The translations under genes and the position numbers were made by a program. Under the pieces are notes generated by a model that saw only the letters and a list, made by a program, of their open reading frames with translations, ran no database searches and was not told the origin of the DNA. From positions 16,071,757 to 16,135,756 of the forward strand of contig CM063251.1 of NCBI GenBank assembly GCA_032158295.1: a DNA stretch of 64,000 nucleotides. The letters are read 5' to 3'. This document shows positions 56,201 to 57,987 of this stretch, piece by piece. This stretch comes from Pycnopodia helianthoides (Eukaryota > Echinodermata > Asteroidea > Forcipulatida > Asteriidae). The stretch's first letter is position 1; each line of letters opens with the position of its first letter.

Positions 56201-57987
56201 TTTAATATTCACTGTTGAACTTGAAATTGTGAAGAGCGGGCCACTATGCTCAAGCCTCATATCAGGTGTTATTGTTGATATTGAATCAAACATGAAGGGT
56301 GGTTTTTTCCTTGTGGGTACATCAGAAACAAAATACTGCGGGAAAAGCACTAACAGTGCTGACTACAATGCTGTCATTTCTGGTATTCAGTGTTTTGAAA
56401 GTTTCTGGTATTTTGTGTCTACTGTATCACACTGATAAGCAAATATGTGACATTCAGACGTGATATTTTTCCTCTAATAATCTGATTTCTGATTGTGTTT
56501 GCCCTGAAGAAAACAACAACCCAGCAATATTTCTTTTAAAGGCCCTGTACACTATTGGTAAGATCGAAAAACACAAATGTTCACAGATTCACACATAACT
56601 TACTTGATTTAAAGTAAGTGATGGTAGAAAGGGTTCCTTAAAATGTTTCTGCCTAAAATGCTATCGTTTCAATAGTTTTTATCACGCGTGATAAAAGCTT
56701 GATGTTTGAAAAAACAGAAAACACAAAAGGTCTCTTCATTATTTTCTCATGACCTCGATGACCAATTGAGCTCAAACTTTCACAGGTTTGTTTGTTCATG
56801 CATATGTTGAATCACACAAAATGTGGACACTGATTTTGAGCTGTTACCAAAAGTGTACAACACCTTTAAATGTCATTGAATAGCCTATATCAGGTAAACG
56901 ACAGTCCCTACTCAATAACAAATTTCCCACCTTTTTTCAAGGGTACAATCTTGTGTTGCACATATATCTGGTCTACTTGTGAAAATCCTTTGAAGTTTTA
57001 TAAAGTGCATATTATTTTTGAATTTTGTGAGCAGAAAAAAAAGTAAATACTCGGTATAGAAAACATTTTAAAGCAAATGTCAAAATCTTTTGGTAAGTGT
57101 TGAAAAGTAAAGACCACCTTTAAAAAAATGTAAAAAAAAAACACATTTGTTTATATGTTTAAGACAATTACAATATTATGGCTGGAATTTATTATTATTT
57201 TTTTTTCTTCAAATTTCAACTGAATTTTAAGAGTAGAAGTACACATTCAGAAACACACACAAGTATGTAAACACCTGCAATGGGGGACCTCCTATTGCCC
57301 CTCTTTTGTTTGTACTTTAAACTTTTTGGCAACAGCTCCCTTTGGTTTCGTACATACTTTCCAACTGGAGACCTTCACCCAACCGGGGACTCCTTTTGAT
57401 CAAGGTCTCCGGTTTGACTGTGTACACCTACCCACATTGAGTTTAACATTCACAACCATACATTGTTTGTTGTTAAATCAGCTTATTTTTGACGCTTTGT
57501 AGTTGTTTAAGATTTGGTCTGATGTTACCAATAGTTCATAGTCTTTAAATAAAACAATTTGGTAAAATGTTACGTGAGCTAACCATGTTGCAGAGGATTC
57601 GGTGAGCTATTTCTGATGGCTTTGAAAAAAAAATAAAGAGTATTCGTTCATGCTGATTAAGTTTCAAAACTAACTTCTGCTTATTAATTCTCCAACTGCA
57701 ATATGCATTAATTAACCCCCACATCATTTCATGTTGACTCTCTACACCAAGGATCGCTCACATTATCTGCACACGCAGCAAGATGTTTTTTTTTCCCCCC
57801 TTCATTATTTATACTTACACAAATACATGATAACCCTCTCTTCATCCCCCCCCCCCTCCCGCTTTTTTTCTTCCCTCTCCAGAATGCCAACATCCTGACC
57901 GCAGTGTTAACACTCATCAAGGAGCTTGATCACGACACCCTGGAGGTAGTAGCCAATGCATGCAAGGACCGCCTAGAGTCATTATGA
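4080..57987 (+). CDS. CFAP410: CFAP410 (C21orf2/LRRC76), ciliary-base leucine-rich-repeat protein, 5' partial, five exons
   Basis: Seen: five exons (4080-4098, 31918-32188, 36600-36750, 46841-46925, 57883-57987), each internal boundary AG/GT, with phases that join without a stop. The visible part is 211 codons including the stop; with about 25 residues from a missing first exon the protein would be about 236 aa, against about 256 in human. Order: end of the first leucine-rich repeat, two further repeats, an LRR-cap ending LPNLQKLDN, a polar linker (VTNDEVNRAMEHGDDL), a short basic segment, and a C-terminal helix starting NILTAVLTLIKELD. Known of the family: CFAP410 acts at the basal body, is needed for ciliogenesis, associates with NEK1, and its C-terminal helix oligomerises as a bundle; human variants cause retinal and skeletal ciliopathy. 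Inferred: orthology, from colinearity of N-terminal repeats, linker and C-terminal helix. Odd: about 54 kb of genome for about 630 coding bases. Exon 1 and the promoter were not found. Confidence 0.93.
4105..6897. other. Start of CFAP410 intron 2, no gene seen
   Basis: Contains a C-run at 4686-4698 and two near-palindromes about 40 bp apart, at 4812-4829 and 4853-4871; the second has the perfect 14-bp core CCGATTTAAATCGG. A GC-richer patch at 5930-6310 keeps frames open on both strands for 90-109 codons, but no product is recognisable. The rest is AT-rich with no repeat I can match in this window. Confidence 0.45.
6898..7675 (-). mobile_element. Degraded non-LTR retrotransposon, 3' part of the reverse-transcriptase ORF
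   Basis: Reading on the minus strand, 7660-7490 encodes the segment after the reverse-transcriptase fingers and palm, including KKKLFNQCVLPL. About 350 bp further on come LTSQRSMEQMMLG and then RWAGHLGR, with W-rich spacing to about 6900. These are the usual C-terminal blocks of endonuclease/reverse-transcriptase LINEs of the RTE/Jockey-like kind. The frame breaks several times, and an unrelated-looking stretch (about 7300-7440) separates two blocks. Truncated at both ends and inactive. Confidence 0.8.
7685..7912 (-). CDS. Small open frame with one hydrophobic segment, unrecognised
   Basis: 75 codons starting MGFLNKTIAG, with a glycine-rich hydrophobic stretch around residues 8-28 and a basic patch (IFSRK) after it, a layout like small mitochondrial or other single-pass membrane proteins. 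The second half (after about residue 44) looks unlike a protein and may be intronic; GTAGG at its boundary is only a weak donor. It abuts the LINE relic. I do not recognise a family, and a chance frame or retrocopy is as likely. Confidence 0.15.
   Translation of the reverse strand: MGFLNKTIAGAFGGLLLTSTAGYFIATIKNIFSRKVQKTSGNLGRLWTPHHHDVMLASHKRCRQLLLVSLLIQIF
7913..10633. other. CFAP410 intron 2, no gene seen
   Basis: Low-complexity patches only: an AG-rich stretch at 8745-8815, (GA)n at 9630-9654 and A-rich tracts at 9800-9836. A frame opening MTTVNLLDEDLF at 8812 lacks homology I recognise and runs out of an AAG/GAA simple repeat. Confidence 0.45.
10634..11028 (+). mobile_element. TTAA-flanked MITE, family A, copy 1
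   Basis: Element 10638-11024 (387 bp) between TTAA at 10634-10637 and TTAA at 11025-11028. The ends are inverted repeats: AGGAACATTACAGAATTGG at the left and its complement at the right. There is no coding potential. TTAA target duplication is the signature of piggyBac-type transposition, so this is probably a non-autonomous derivative. Three more copies are in the window. Confidence 0.92.
11387..11640 (+). mobile_element. tRNA-derived SINE-like fragment
   Basis: A B-box-like AGTTTGAATCCTG at about 11459 follows a damaged A-box region containing a G-run (11413-11426). The downstream body has no coding potential. Strongly diverged. Confidence 0.45.
11641..13133. other. CFAP410 intron 2, no gene seen
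   Basis: Mixed-composition sequence without a frame, RNA or repeat I can support. Confidence 0.4.
13134..13290. mobile_element. Fold-back element, family G, copy 1
   Basis: Starts CAGGCCTGGAATT and ends with its complement AATTCCAGGCCTG (one base of slack), 157 bp in all. The body contains AGTTTCCCATAG and GAAGTGCCTTTTGCAAAAT, shared with copies at 29742, 31703 and 39779. No coding potential. No convincing target duplication, so the superfamily is open. Confidence 0.85.
13513..13653. mobile_element. Harbinger-like MITE with TTA target duplication
   Basis: Element 13516-13650 (135 bp) bounded by TTA on both sides. Terminal inverted repeats begin GGCCGTGTCCGAA and end TTTCGGATACGGCC; inside them GCGGCTACAGCTA and TAGCCGTAGCCG extend the pairing. 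A 3-bp TTA duplication with GG-starting ends fits PIF/Harbinger. Single copy here. Confidence 0.75.
13654..14911. other. CFAP410 intron 2, no gene seen
   Basis: Contains T- and G-runs near 14139-14156 and 14373-14386. Open frames of 60-124 codons at 14209-14945 overlap on both strands and show no recognisable product. Confidence 0.4.
14912..15105. mobile_element. Fold-back element, family F, copy 1
   Basis: Begins GGGCCTAATTTTGTGTAGCTG and ends in TCTATGAGATTGGGC, the family's inverted ends. The interior has the hallmark GCTTAAGCAG / TGCTTAAC motifs and an AAGCAGGATACCAG block also found in copy 2. Confidence 0.75.
15109..15418. mobile_element. Fold-back element, family F, copy 2
   Basis: Begins GGGCCCATTTCATAAAGCTG and ends GCTTTTATCAAATTGGCC, about 310 bp, only 3 bp after copy 1. 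The shared interior block AAGCAGGATACCAGTCACAAG confirms the family. Confidence 0.8.
15419..16658. other. CFAP410 intron 2, no gene seen
   Basis: Contains (GA)n at 16337-16360 and G- or C-runs near 15932 and 16180. No frame or repeat relation that I can support. Confidence 0.4.
16659..16954. mobile_element. Fold-back element, family F, copy 3 (best preserved)
   Basis: Perfect outer inverted ends: GGGCCCAATTTCATAAA at 16659 and TTTATGAAATTGGGCCC at 16938-16954. Inside, TGTTTACCGGTAAGCA and GTAAGCACAAAACGG extend the pairing. About 296 bp with no coding potential. Confidence 0.88.
16955..18240. other. CFAP410 intron 2, no gene seen
   Basis: Pyrimidine-rich patch at 17461-17545 and a T-run at 17878-17894. 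No supported gene. Confidence 0.4.
18240..18740 (-). mobile_element. LINE-type repeat fragment split by a TTAA element
   Basis: TATGCAAGTTCGCCCCCAAAC at 18242-18262 and TGCCACTCTTGGTAAGGG at 18585-18602 are contiguous in the related copy at 28242-28300. Here 18272-18580 separates them. The right part continues with the GGGGAGC(TGA)AAGTAGGAAT stretch seen in the other copy. Confidence 0.7.
18268..18584 (+). mobile_element. TTAA-flanked MITE, family C, copy 1
   Basis: Element 18272-18580 (309 bp) between TTAA at 18268-18271 and 18581-18584. Left end AGGGCTCGGTATACATTTGG, right end CTGCCTT. It contains GATGACCAATTGAGCTCAAA, the core shared with family B. Non-coding. Confidence 0.82.
18983..19345. 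mobile_element. Inverted-end element, family L, copy 1
   Basis: Left end with GTGTGAATGGACATGCAGG near 19017, right end with GCATGTCCACTCACATGC near 19309-19326. The middle shares TTGAGTTGGTTAG and GGTAGGTAACTTTTT with the copy at 34996. The right end is more diverged and A-rich insertions are present. Confidence 0.7.
19430..19612 (+). mobile_element. 3' part of a tRNA-headed SINE
   Basis: Contains CATACTTCAAAACGTAGCTC and the tail TACTGAGCGCTTTGAGACG ... GTGATAAAGCGCTATATAAG, then ATTATTATT. The same tail ends the full-length SINE at 43643. The 5' tRNA part is missing. Such GCGCTATATAA tails are typical of SINEs that borrow a LINE (L2/CR1-type) 3' end; that attribution is from memory. Confidence 0.75.
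19699..20442 (+). mobile_element. TTAA-type MITE, family B, copy 1, interrupted by a family A element
   Basis: Left part 19699-19771 begins AGGCCCTGTACACTATTGG. The right part 20162-20438 ends CCTGTATAATACCT before TTAA at 20439-20442. The two halves join exactly as in uninterrupted copy 56540-56865. The left flank reads CTAA rather than TTAA, presumably a later substitution. Confidence 0.85.
19768..20161 (-). mobile_element. TTAA-flanked MITE, family A, copy 2, nested in family B
   Basis: Element 19772-20157 (386 bp), inverted relative to copies 1, 3 and 4, with TTAA at 19768-19771 and 20158-20161. Ends are AGGAACATTACAGAATTGG and CCTGTAATGTTCCT. It interrupts family B at a TTAA still single in the 56540 copy. 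Confidence 0.93.
20443..23135. other. CFAP410 intron 2, no gene seen
   Basis: Very A-rich low-complexity block at 20924-21080, T- and G-runs at 20741-20763. I see no supported gene or RNA. Confidence 0.4.
23136..23423. repeat. 20-bp minisatellite, about 14 copies
   Basis: Head-to-tail copies of GACCAGGGCAATGGAGGCAA with imperfect copies at both edges. Because 20 is not a multiple of 3, every frame stays open in a 60-bp cycle on both strands, which explains the long repetitive frames; these are not genes. The unit matches a segment of family G (GACCAGGGGCAATGGAGGCA near 46021). Confidence 0.95.
23424..24349. other. CFAP410 intron 2, no gene seen
   Basis: C-run at 23619-23629. Otherwise unremarkable sequence. 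Confidence 0.4.
24350..25165 (+). repeat. Diverged tandem repeat, three copies, the third split by a TTAA element
   Basis: Repeated block GGATCACAGTAAGA ... TGTGTATGGCACATGT ... CATTTCAAA occurs at about 24440-24510 and 24590-24655. A third copy is split: GGATCACAGGAAGAGTC at about 24736-24751 and GGCATATGTACATTTCAAAG at about 25081-25100. An AAATCCTGTAGGTGGGCGGG-like lead precedes each copy. Period roughly 150-190 bp. Confidence 0.75.
24752..25064. mobile_element. TTAA-flanked MITE with CCCTT ends (piggyBac-like)
   Basis: Element 24756-25060 (305 bp) starts CCCTTG and ends GAAGGG between TTAA at 24752-24755 and 25061-25064. CCCT-starting ends at TTAA are the classical piggyBac pattern. Inside are a 31-base poly(A) (24796-24826) and a roughly 140-bp tandem duplication carrying GTTTGACGTTTCAGAACGTT twice (24879 and 25026 areas). 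Confidence 0.82.
25166..26036. other. CFAP410 intron 2, no gene seen
   Basis: A frame at 25282-25515 is open for 77 codons but has no recognisable product or splice context. Confidence 0.4.
26037..26258. repeat. Interspersed repeat K, copy 1, bounded by CA repeats
   Basis: (CA)n at 26041-26062 followed by GTAAACACCTGCAATCGGGG, CCAACTGGGGACCTTC and a second CA run at 26244-26256. The same order occurs at 57241-57440. Non-coding. Confidence 0.8.
26490..26735 (-). mobile_element. LINE reverse-transcriptase C-terminal fragment, frameshifted
   Basis: On the minus strand one frame reads RQSWWERIERTTLRNL and, after a frame change, another reads EDNIKDCMGP ... RTSWRQTAKLAAA, the spacing of the terminal tail of non-LTR retrotransposon ORF2. 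The 151-codon open frame covering 26460-26915 is this relic plus unrelated sequence, not a host gene. Confidence 0.6.
26948..27283. repeat. Long inverted repeat flanked by direct repeats
   Basis: Arms about 60 bp each: 27021-27080 begins CATACAGTAAATGTA and its complement ends at 27254. The spacer is about 112 bp with a poly(A) at 27150-27165. Outside the arms a 24-bp direct repeat, CAAGAAATATGAGGCATTCT (26948) and CAAGAAATATAAGGCGTTCT (27260), lies in the same orientation. Confidence 0.85.
27284..28239. other. CFAP410 intron 2, no gene seen
   Basis: G-run at 27961-27970. No supported gene; open frames at 27749-28057 overlap on both strands and show no product. Confidence 0.4.
28240..28450 (-). 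mobile_element. LINE 3'-end fragment
   Basis: On the minus strand the sequence resembles the end of a LINE reverse-transcriptase ORF, with a frame-broken block like the usual LWNSLP ... YNLDxFKRN motif (YNLD and FKRN readable at about 28380-28345). It is the uninterrupted counterpart of 18240-18740. Confidence 0.5.
28451..29741. other. CFAP410 intron 2, no gene seen
   Basis: T-run at 29524-29548 and AT-rich sequence. A 128-codon frame at 29078-29464 has no recognisable product and no splice context. Confidence 0.4.
29742..29909. mobile_element. Fold-back element, family G, copy 2
   Basis: Starts CAGGCCTGGAATTTC and ends TAATTCCAGGCCTG, 168 bp. The interior has GGGAAACTTTTGAAAG and GAGGCCATGACCTC. 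Inverted relative to copy 1. Confidence 0.88.
29910..30592. other. CFAP410 intron 2, no gene seen
   Basis: Non-repetitive AT-rich sequence with no supported feature. Confidence 0.4.
30593..30987 (+). mobile_element. TTAA-flanked MITE, family A, copy 3
   Basis: Element 30597-30983 (387 bp) between TTAA at 30593-30596 and 30984-30987. It is nearly identical to copy 1 over the full length (one change in the left end, AGGAACACT), so the two inserted recently or from the same source. Confidence 0.93.
31113..31430. mobile_element. TTAA-flanked element with CTCTTTC ends and twin hairpins
   Basis: Element 31117-31426 (310 bp) between TTAA at 31113-31116 and 31427-31430. Ends are CTCTTTCACTCCG and CTCAGCGAAAGAG. 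Near the right end are two identical perfect hairpins, GAGCCGCT-GTG-AGCGGCTC, at 31349-31367 and 31393-31411. GC-rich compared with its surroundings. Confidence 0.8.
31431..31625 (+). mobile_element. tRNA-derived SINE fragment
   Basis: B-box-like CTGGTTCGAACCCACC at 31478-31493 with a non-coding body. It abuts the TTAA element and its A box is missing. Confidence 0.5.
31703..31862. mobile_element. Fold-back element, family G, copy 3, next to a CFAP410 acceptor
   Basis: CAGGCTTGGAATTACATGG at the left, GATGAAATTCCAGGTGTG at the right, with the family interior (CAAAAGTTTCCCATAGGCTT). Its right end is 55 bp from the start of the leucine-rich-repeat exon and about 20 bp from a branch-site-like GGCTAAAT at 31882. 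Confidence 0.82.
31918..32188 (+). CDS. CFAP410: CFAP410 exon encoding the leucine-rich-repeat block and LRR cap
   Basis: Acceptor AG at 31916-31917 after a pyrimidine tract; donor GTGAGT at 32189. 271 nt, entering in phase 0 and leaving one base of a codon. Two repeats are visible (IEVINLSVNSITTLEDF and LVELYIRKNCIGDLSEIWYL), then RVLWLADNP and the cap ending MLPNLQKLDN. The NLSVNSI, LWLADNP and YRLSVLRMLP segments are close to human CFAP410, including the tyrosine I recall as mutated in human disease (Y107). The position of human R73, also disease-associated, is cysteine here. This exon gives the strongest identification in the window. Confidence 0.95.
32195..32756. other. CFAP410 intron 3, no gene seen
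   Basis: Short open frames at 32303-32552 on both strands have no recognisable product. Confidence 0.4.
32757..32956. mobile_element. Fold-back element, family F, copy 4
   Basis: CCCCCAATTTTAGAGAGCTTT at the left and CAGCTCTGTGAAATTGGGCCC at the right, 200 bp. The interior carries AAATCATGCTTACCAG and GGTATCCTGCTCATA, matching the other copies. Confidence 0.8.
32957..34995. other. CFAP410 intron 3, no gene seen
   Basis: A short family F fragment (CCCAATTTTATAGAGCTGC) begins at 33349. G-rich tracts lie at 34239-34250 and 34316-34343. An AAG-rich stretch at 34033-34085 supports no gene. Confidence 0.45.
34996..35284. mobile_element. Inverted-end element, family L, copy 2
   Basis: Ends pair over about 40 bp: ACCACCCAAAGGTGTTTTAA ... 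GTGAATGGACA at the left against TGTCCACTCACATGTTGAAA ... TTTTTGGGTGCTTTC at the right. The interior shares TTTGAGTTGGTTAG and GGCAGGTAACTTTTT with copy 1. Non-coding. Confidence 0.8.
35806..36009. repeat. Inverted pair of tRNA-like SINE units with 14-bp spacer
   Basis: Arms 35806-35900 and 35915-36009 are reverse complements over about 95 bp with scattered differences. Each arm contains a tRNA-like block: on the plus strand of the right arm GGGCTAGACGGCTCAGTTGG (A box) and GATTCAAATCCCGCTC (B box). The left arm carries the same in the minus orientation, GGTTCAAATCCCGCTC. The T stem does not pair well, so these are not functional tRNA genes. Confidence 0.9.
36010..36599. other. CFAP410 intron 3 and acceptor of the next exon
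   Basis: No gene. It ends in a clean acceptor: T-rich tract at 36576-36593, then TTCAG at 36595-36599. Confidence 0.5.
36600..36750 (+). CDS. CFAP410: CFAP410 linker exon
   Basis: Acceptor AG at 36598-36599 and donor GTAAGA at 36751. 151 nt: two bases complete the split codon from the previous exon (TTG, Leu), then VTNDEVNRAMEHGDDL corresponds to human VTEEELSRALSEGEEI directly after the LRR cap. The second half (KDKDMRDSSVEISLDET) is polar and presumably disordered. Leaves two bases of a codon. Confidence 0.92.
36751..37156. other. CFAP410 intron 4, start
   Basis: C- and G-rich tracts at 36781-36788 and 36870-36895, and a family F fragment around 37068-37152 (GCAGGGAACCAGTCTCAAGC). No gene. 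Confidence 0.45.
37157..37566 (-). mobile_element. tRNA-headed SINE, nearly full length
   Basis: On the minus strand it starts GTGTCGTGGCCGAGCGGTC (A box of a type II, Leu/Ser-like tRNA) and has GCGGGTTCGATTCTCGG (B box). The body includes CTAAGAGACAGGG, and it ends in an AGCGCTGTAG-type tail and ATTATTATT. Same family as 43643-44060. Confidence 0.85.
37633..37809 (+). CDS. Possible alternative or terminal exon in CFAP410 intron 4
   Basis: From the AG at 37631-37632 a frame rich in Pro, Ser and Thr runs 58 codons to TGA at 37807-37809. It includes TTTSIVSIKTPPLTPTVHYF and a basic end (QRKLKRLSTLPG). The composition looks more protein-like than neighbouring chance frames, and a GA-rich stretch follows the stop. 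Against: the previous CFAP410 exon ends in phase 2, and this frame needs phase 0, so it cannot be spliced directly from it. No homologue recognised. Confidence 0.25.
   Translation, partial: PSPSVIGPRPLPPNLTANPDPSASTTTSIVSIKTPPLTPTVHYFHTQRKLKRLSTLPG
37810..38889. other. CFAP410 intron 4, no gene seen
   Basis: (GA)n at 37818-37832, T-runs at 38003-38027, C-run at 38829-38841 and a short AGT triplet run at 38861-38876. Confidence 0.4.
38890..41150. repeat. CCAAT/ATTGG-rich degenerate tandem array
   Basis: More than 20 ATTGG or CCAAT pentamers, mostly within TGATTGGTT or GACCAATCA. The first three units are spaced about 147 bp: ATTGG at 38901, 39049, 39194, and CCAAT at 38937, 39084, 39229. Each ATTGG is followed about 35 bp later by an opposed CCAAT; this pairing recurs at 39530/39564 and 40284/40323. 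TTGATTGGTTTGTTC recurs at about 39008, 39298 and 39528. CCAAT is the NF-Y binding motif, but no function is shown. A family G element (39779-40050) interrupts the array. Confidence 0.8.
39779..40050. mobile_element. Fold-back element, family G, copy 4, internally expanded
   Basis: Starts CAGGCCTGGAATTTC and ends GTAATTCCAAGCCT. The interior holds three copies of a roughly 55-bp block beginning ACAAGGCCATTTTTATTTTGC, so this copy is about 270 bp instead of about 160. Confidence 0.82.
41151..42965. other. CFAP410 intron 4, no gene seen
   Basis: (TA)n at 41386-41399, C-rich tracts at 41695-41713. Frames open on both strands at 41250-41946 with low-complexity products. Confidence 0.4.
42966..43150. 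mobile_element. Fragments of TTAA family B and of family F
   Basis: TTTAAAGGGTGTGCATGAGA followed by AAATGTTCACAGATTTGCAC resembles the left 90 bp of family B. From about 43056 the sequence matches the middle of family F. Both are truncated. Confidence 0.5.
43643..44060 (+). mobile_element. tRNA-headed SINE, full length
   Basis: GTGTCGTG at 43648 pairs with CGCGACAC at about 43723-43730, an acceptor-stem-like closure. B box GTGGGTTCGAGTCCCGG at about 43707. Conserved body, then CTGAGTGCTTTGAGATG ... GTGATAAAGTGCTGTATAAG and a T-rich end. The A-box region is disrupted compared with the 37157 copy. Confidence 0.88.
44061..44715. other. CFAP410 intron 4, no gene seen
   Basis: A- and T-rich low complexity at 44135-44210. 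No supported feature. Confidence 0.4.
44716..44820. repeat. 22-bp tandem repeat, about four copies
   Basis: TTTGTATAGAGATTCTACAGAG repeated, with diverged forms extending both ways (TAGAAATTCTTTAGAAG, TTTGTATCGAGATTCTATGG). Confidence 0.85.
44821..45485. other. CFAP410 intron 4, no gene seen
   Basis: A-run at 45032-45050. No supported feature. Confidence 0.4.
45490..46050. repeat. Tandem triplication, period about 182 bp, built from a family G-like unit
   Basis: GCAGATGTGAATTCTTACTC recurs at 45516, 45698 and 45881. Each unit ends AAGGCAATGACCAGGGGCAA, the stretch that also forms the minisatellite at 23136. Frames running through it (45467-45921) are repetitive and not genes. Confidence 0.9.
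46072..46424 (+). mobile_element. TTAA-flanked MITE, family B, copy 3
   Basis: Element 46076-46420 (345 bp) between TTAA at 46072-46075 and 46421-46424. Left end AGGAGGTGTACAACACTGG. The interior has TCCCGTGAAATTTGTTTTGC and the degenerate core ACTGATTGAGCTTATAAACT. Confidence 0.78.
46425..46840. other. End of CFAP410 intron 4
   Basis: A family F-like fragment at about 46590-46700 (GCAGGAGCAGGTTGCCAGCC). The acceptor of the next exon is TTTTTGCAG at 46832-46840. Confidence 0.5.
46841..46925 (+). CDS. CFAP410: CFAP410 basic linker exon
   Basis: 85 nt: one base completes AAC (Asn) with the previous exon, then 28 codons from KIREELGLKPLPVDKLSPAK to HRSTSKGR, followed by donor GTAAGT at 46926. 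The final HRSTSKGR sits where human CFAP410 has a Ser-rich SSSHRGR, immediately before the C-terminal helix. The phase fits both neighbours exactly. Confidence 0.9.
46932..47630 (+). other. CFAP410 intron 5, start, with a SINE fragment
   Basis: C-run at 46976-46984. At 47041-47130 a tRNA-derived SINE fragment carries a B box GTGGGTTCGAATCTCACC. The rest is AT-rich with TAAA repeats near 47575-47600. Confidence 0.5.
47627..48022 (+). mobile_element. TTAA-flanked MITE, family A, copy 4
   Basis: Element 47631-48018 (388 bp) between TTAA at 47627-47630 and 48019-48022. Same orientation as copies 1 and 3, with a few substitutions (TTCCATGGATG in place of TTCAAGGGATG). Confidence 0.93.
48451..48795 (-). 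mobile_element. TTAA-type MITE, family C, copy 3
   Basis: Starts AGGCAGCAGGCCTATATTC after TTAA at 48451-48454. It contains GGGCTCAATTGGTCATGGAA (family core) and TTTTATACTATACCAGCAGC, and ends near GGCATTTAA at about 48787. The right end is less certain. Confidence 0.65.
48796..49384. other. CFAP410 intron 5, no gene seen
   Basis: No supported feature; T-rich at 49178-49205. Confidence 0.4.
49385..49550 (-). mobile_element. tRNA-derived SINE fragment
   Basis: Minus-strand A-box-like GAGATGGCTCAGTTGGTAGA (about 49453-49434), with damaged downstream parts and no clear B box. Confidence 0.5.
49551..50690. other. CFAP410 intron 5, no gene seen
   Basis: Poly(A) at 50233-50260. Overlapping frames at 49728-50061 have no recognisable product. 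Confidence 0.4.
50694..51615. repeat. 23-bp minisatellite, about 39 copies
   Basis: Unit GTTACCACAAACCTTACTAG plus AAT, with variant positions C/T in GCTACC or GTTACC, A/T in CAAACC or CATACC and A/G in CTTACT or CTTGCT. Several copies have 1-3 base indels (for example near 51010-51050 and 51180-51250), either real or from assembly or sequencing error. Both ends grade into unique sequence. Confidence 0.96.
51616..52016. other. CFAP410 intron 5, no gene seen
   Basis: Poly(A) at 51831-51846; no supported feature. Confidence 0.4.
52017..52755 (-). mobile_element. tRNA-derived SINE interrupted by a TTAA element
   Basis: Minus strand: head with TTGGGTTGGTTCAGTGG (A box) and CTAGGTTCGAATCCCACC (B box) at about 52755-52685. 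The tail (ACATCCAACAGCACAATCAG, about 52046-52065) matches the tail of the copy at 63061-63320, where head and tail are much closer. The TTAA element 52184-52560 lies between them here. Confidence 0.65.
52180..52564 (-). mobile_element. TTAA-flanked MITE, family C, copy 2
   Basis: Element 52184-52560 (377 bp) between TTAA at 52180-52183 and 52561-52564. The plus strand starts AGGCAAAGTATACCTTAGG and ends ACCAATCGTATACCTTCCCT. Its reverse complement matches copy 1 in TTACTCTAAAAAAATTAATG-type sequence. Confidence 0.85.
52756..53759. other. CFAP410 intron 5, no gene; extreme C/A/G homopolymer tracts
   Basis: (GA)n at 53054-53083. C-tracts at 53349-53368 and 53413-53423, TAAA/TAA repeats with poly(A) to 53494, and a 19-base G-tract at 53543-53561. 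The C- and G-tracts could pair as a stem or form a quadruplex. Confidence 0.6.
53760..53905 (-). mobile_element. TTAA family C, truncated end
   Basis: The reverse complement from 53905 reads AGGCAACGTATACCTTTGG then TCGATTGTTTTATG, matching the left end of the 52184 element. The other end is missing. Confidence 0.65.
53906..55134. other. CFAP410 intron 5, no gene seen
   Basis: AT-rich, with A- and T-rich low complexity at 54900-55090. No supported feature. Confidence 0.4.
55135..55290. mobile_element. Fold-back element, family F, partial copy
   Basis: GAGCACAACAAAATTTTGCT at the left, GTGACTGGTATCTTTCTCGC inside, and AGCAGCTCTATGAAACTATG at the right end. Confidence 0.65.
55291..55813. other. 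CFAP410 intron 5, no gene seen
   Basis: C-run at 55657-55666. No supported feature. Confidence 0.4.
55814..56205 (+). mobile_element. TTAA-type MITE, family B, copy 4
   Basis: Element 55814-56201 (388 bp): left end AGGTATTATACAGGATT is the complement of the right end AATCCTGTATTATACCT, followed by TTAA at 56202-56205. The left flank reads TTGA. Core TTCACAGGTTTGTTATTTCA at about 56100. Confidence 0.8.
56206..56535. other. CFAP410 intron 5, no gene seen
   Basis: Part of a 104-codon frame (56121-56435) that begins inside the neighbouring element; no recognisable product. Confidence 0.4.
56536..56869 (+). mobile_element. TTAA-flanked MITE, family B, copy 2 (uninterrupted)
   Basis: Element 56540-56865 (326 bp) between TTAA at 56536-56539 and 56866-56869. 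Left end AGGCCCTGTACACTATTGG, right end CCAAAAGTGTACAACACCT. The TTAA at about 56606-56610 (TGATTTAAAGTAAG) is the unoccupied equivalent of the site that received the family A element at 19768. Confidence 0.92.
56870..57882. other. End of CFAP410 intron 5, with repeat K copy 2
   Basis: Repeat K copy 2 at about 57255-57437: GTAAACACCTGCAATGGGGG and CCAACTGGAGACCTTCACCC in the same order as at 26066. The acceptor of the last exon follows a C- and T-rich tract at 57846-57880. Confidence 0.65.
57883..57987 (+). CDS. CFAP410: CFAP410 last coding exon, C-terminal helix
   Basis: Acceptor AG at 57881-57882. 34 codons and TGA at 57985-57987: NILTAVLTLIKELD followed by HDTLEVVANACKDRLESL. The human end (NVLTAILLLLRELD ... 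L-Q-A-L) is closely similar as I recall it. The heptad-like spacing of Leu, Ile and Val fits a single amphipathic helix; in the family this domain forms an oligomeric bundle needed for basal-body localisation. Confidence 0.94.
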   Translation, partial: NANILTAVLTLIKELDHDTLEVVANACKDRLESL

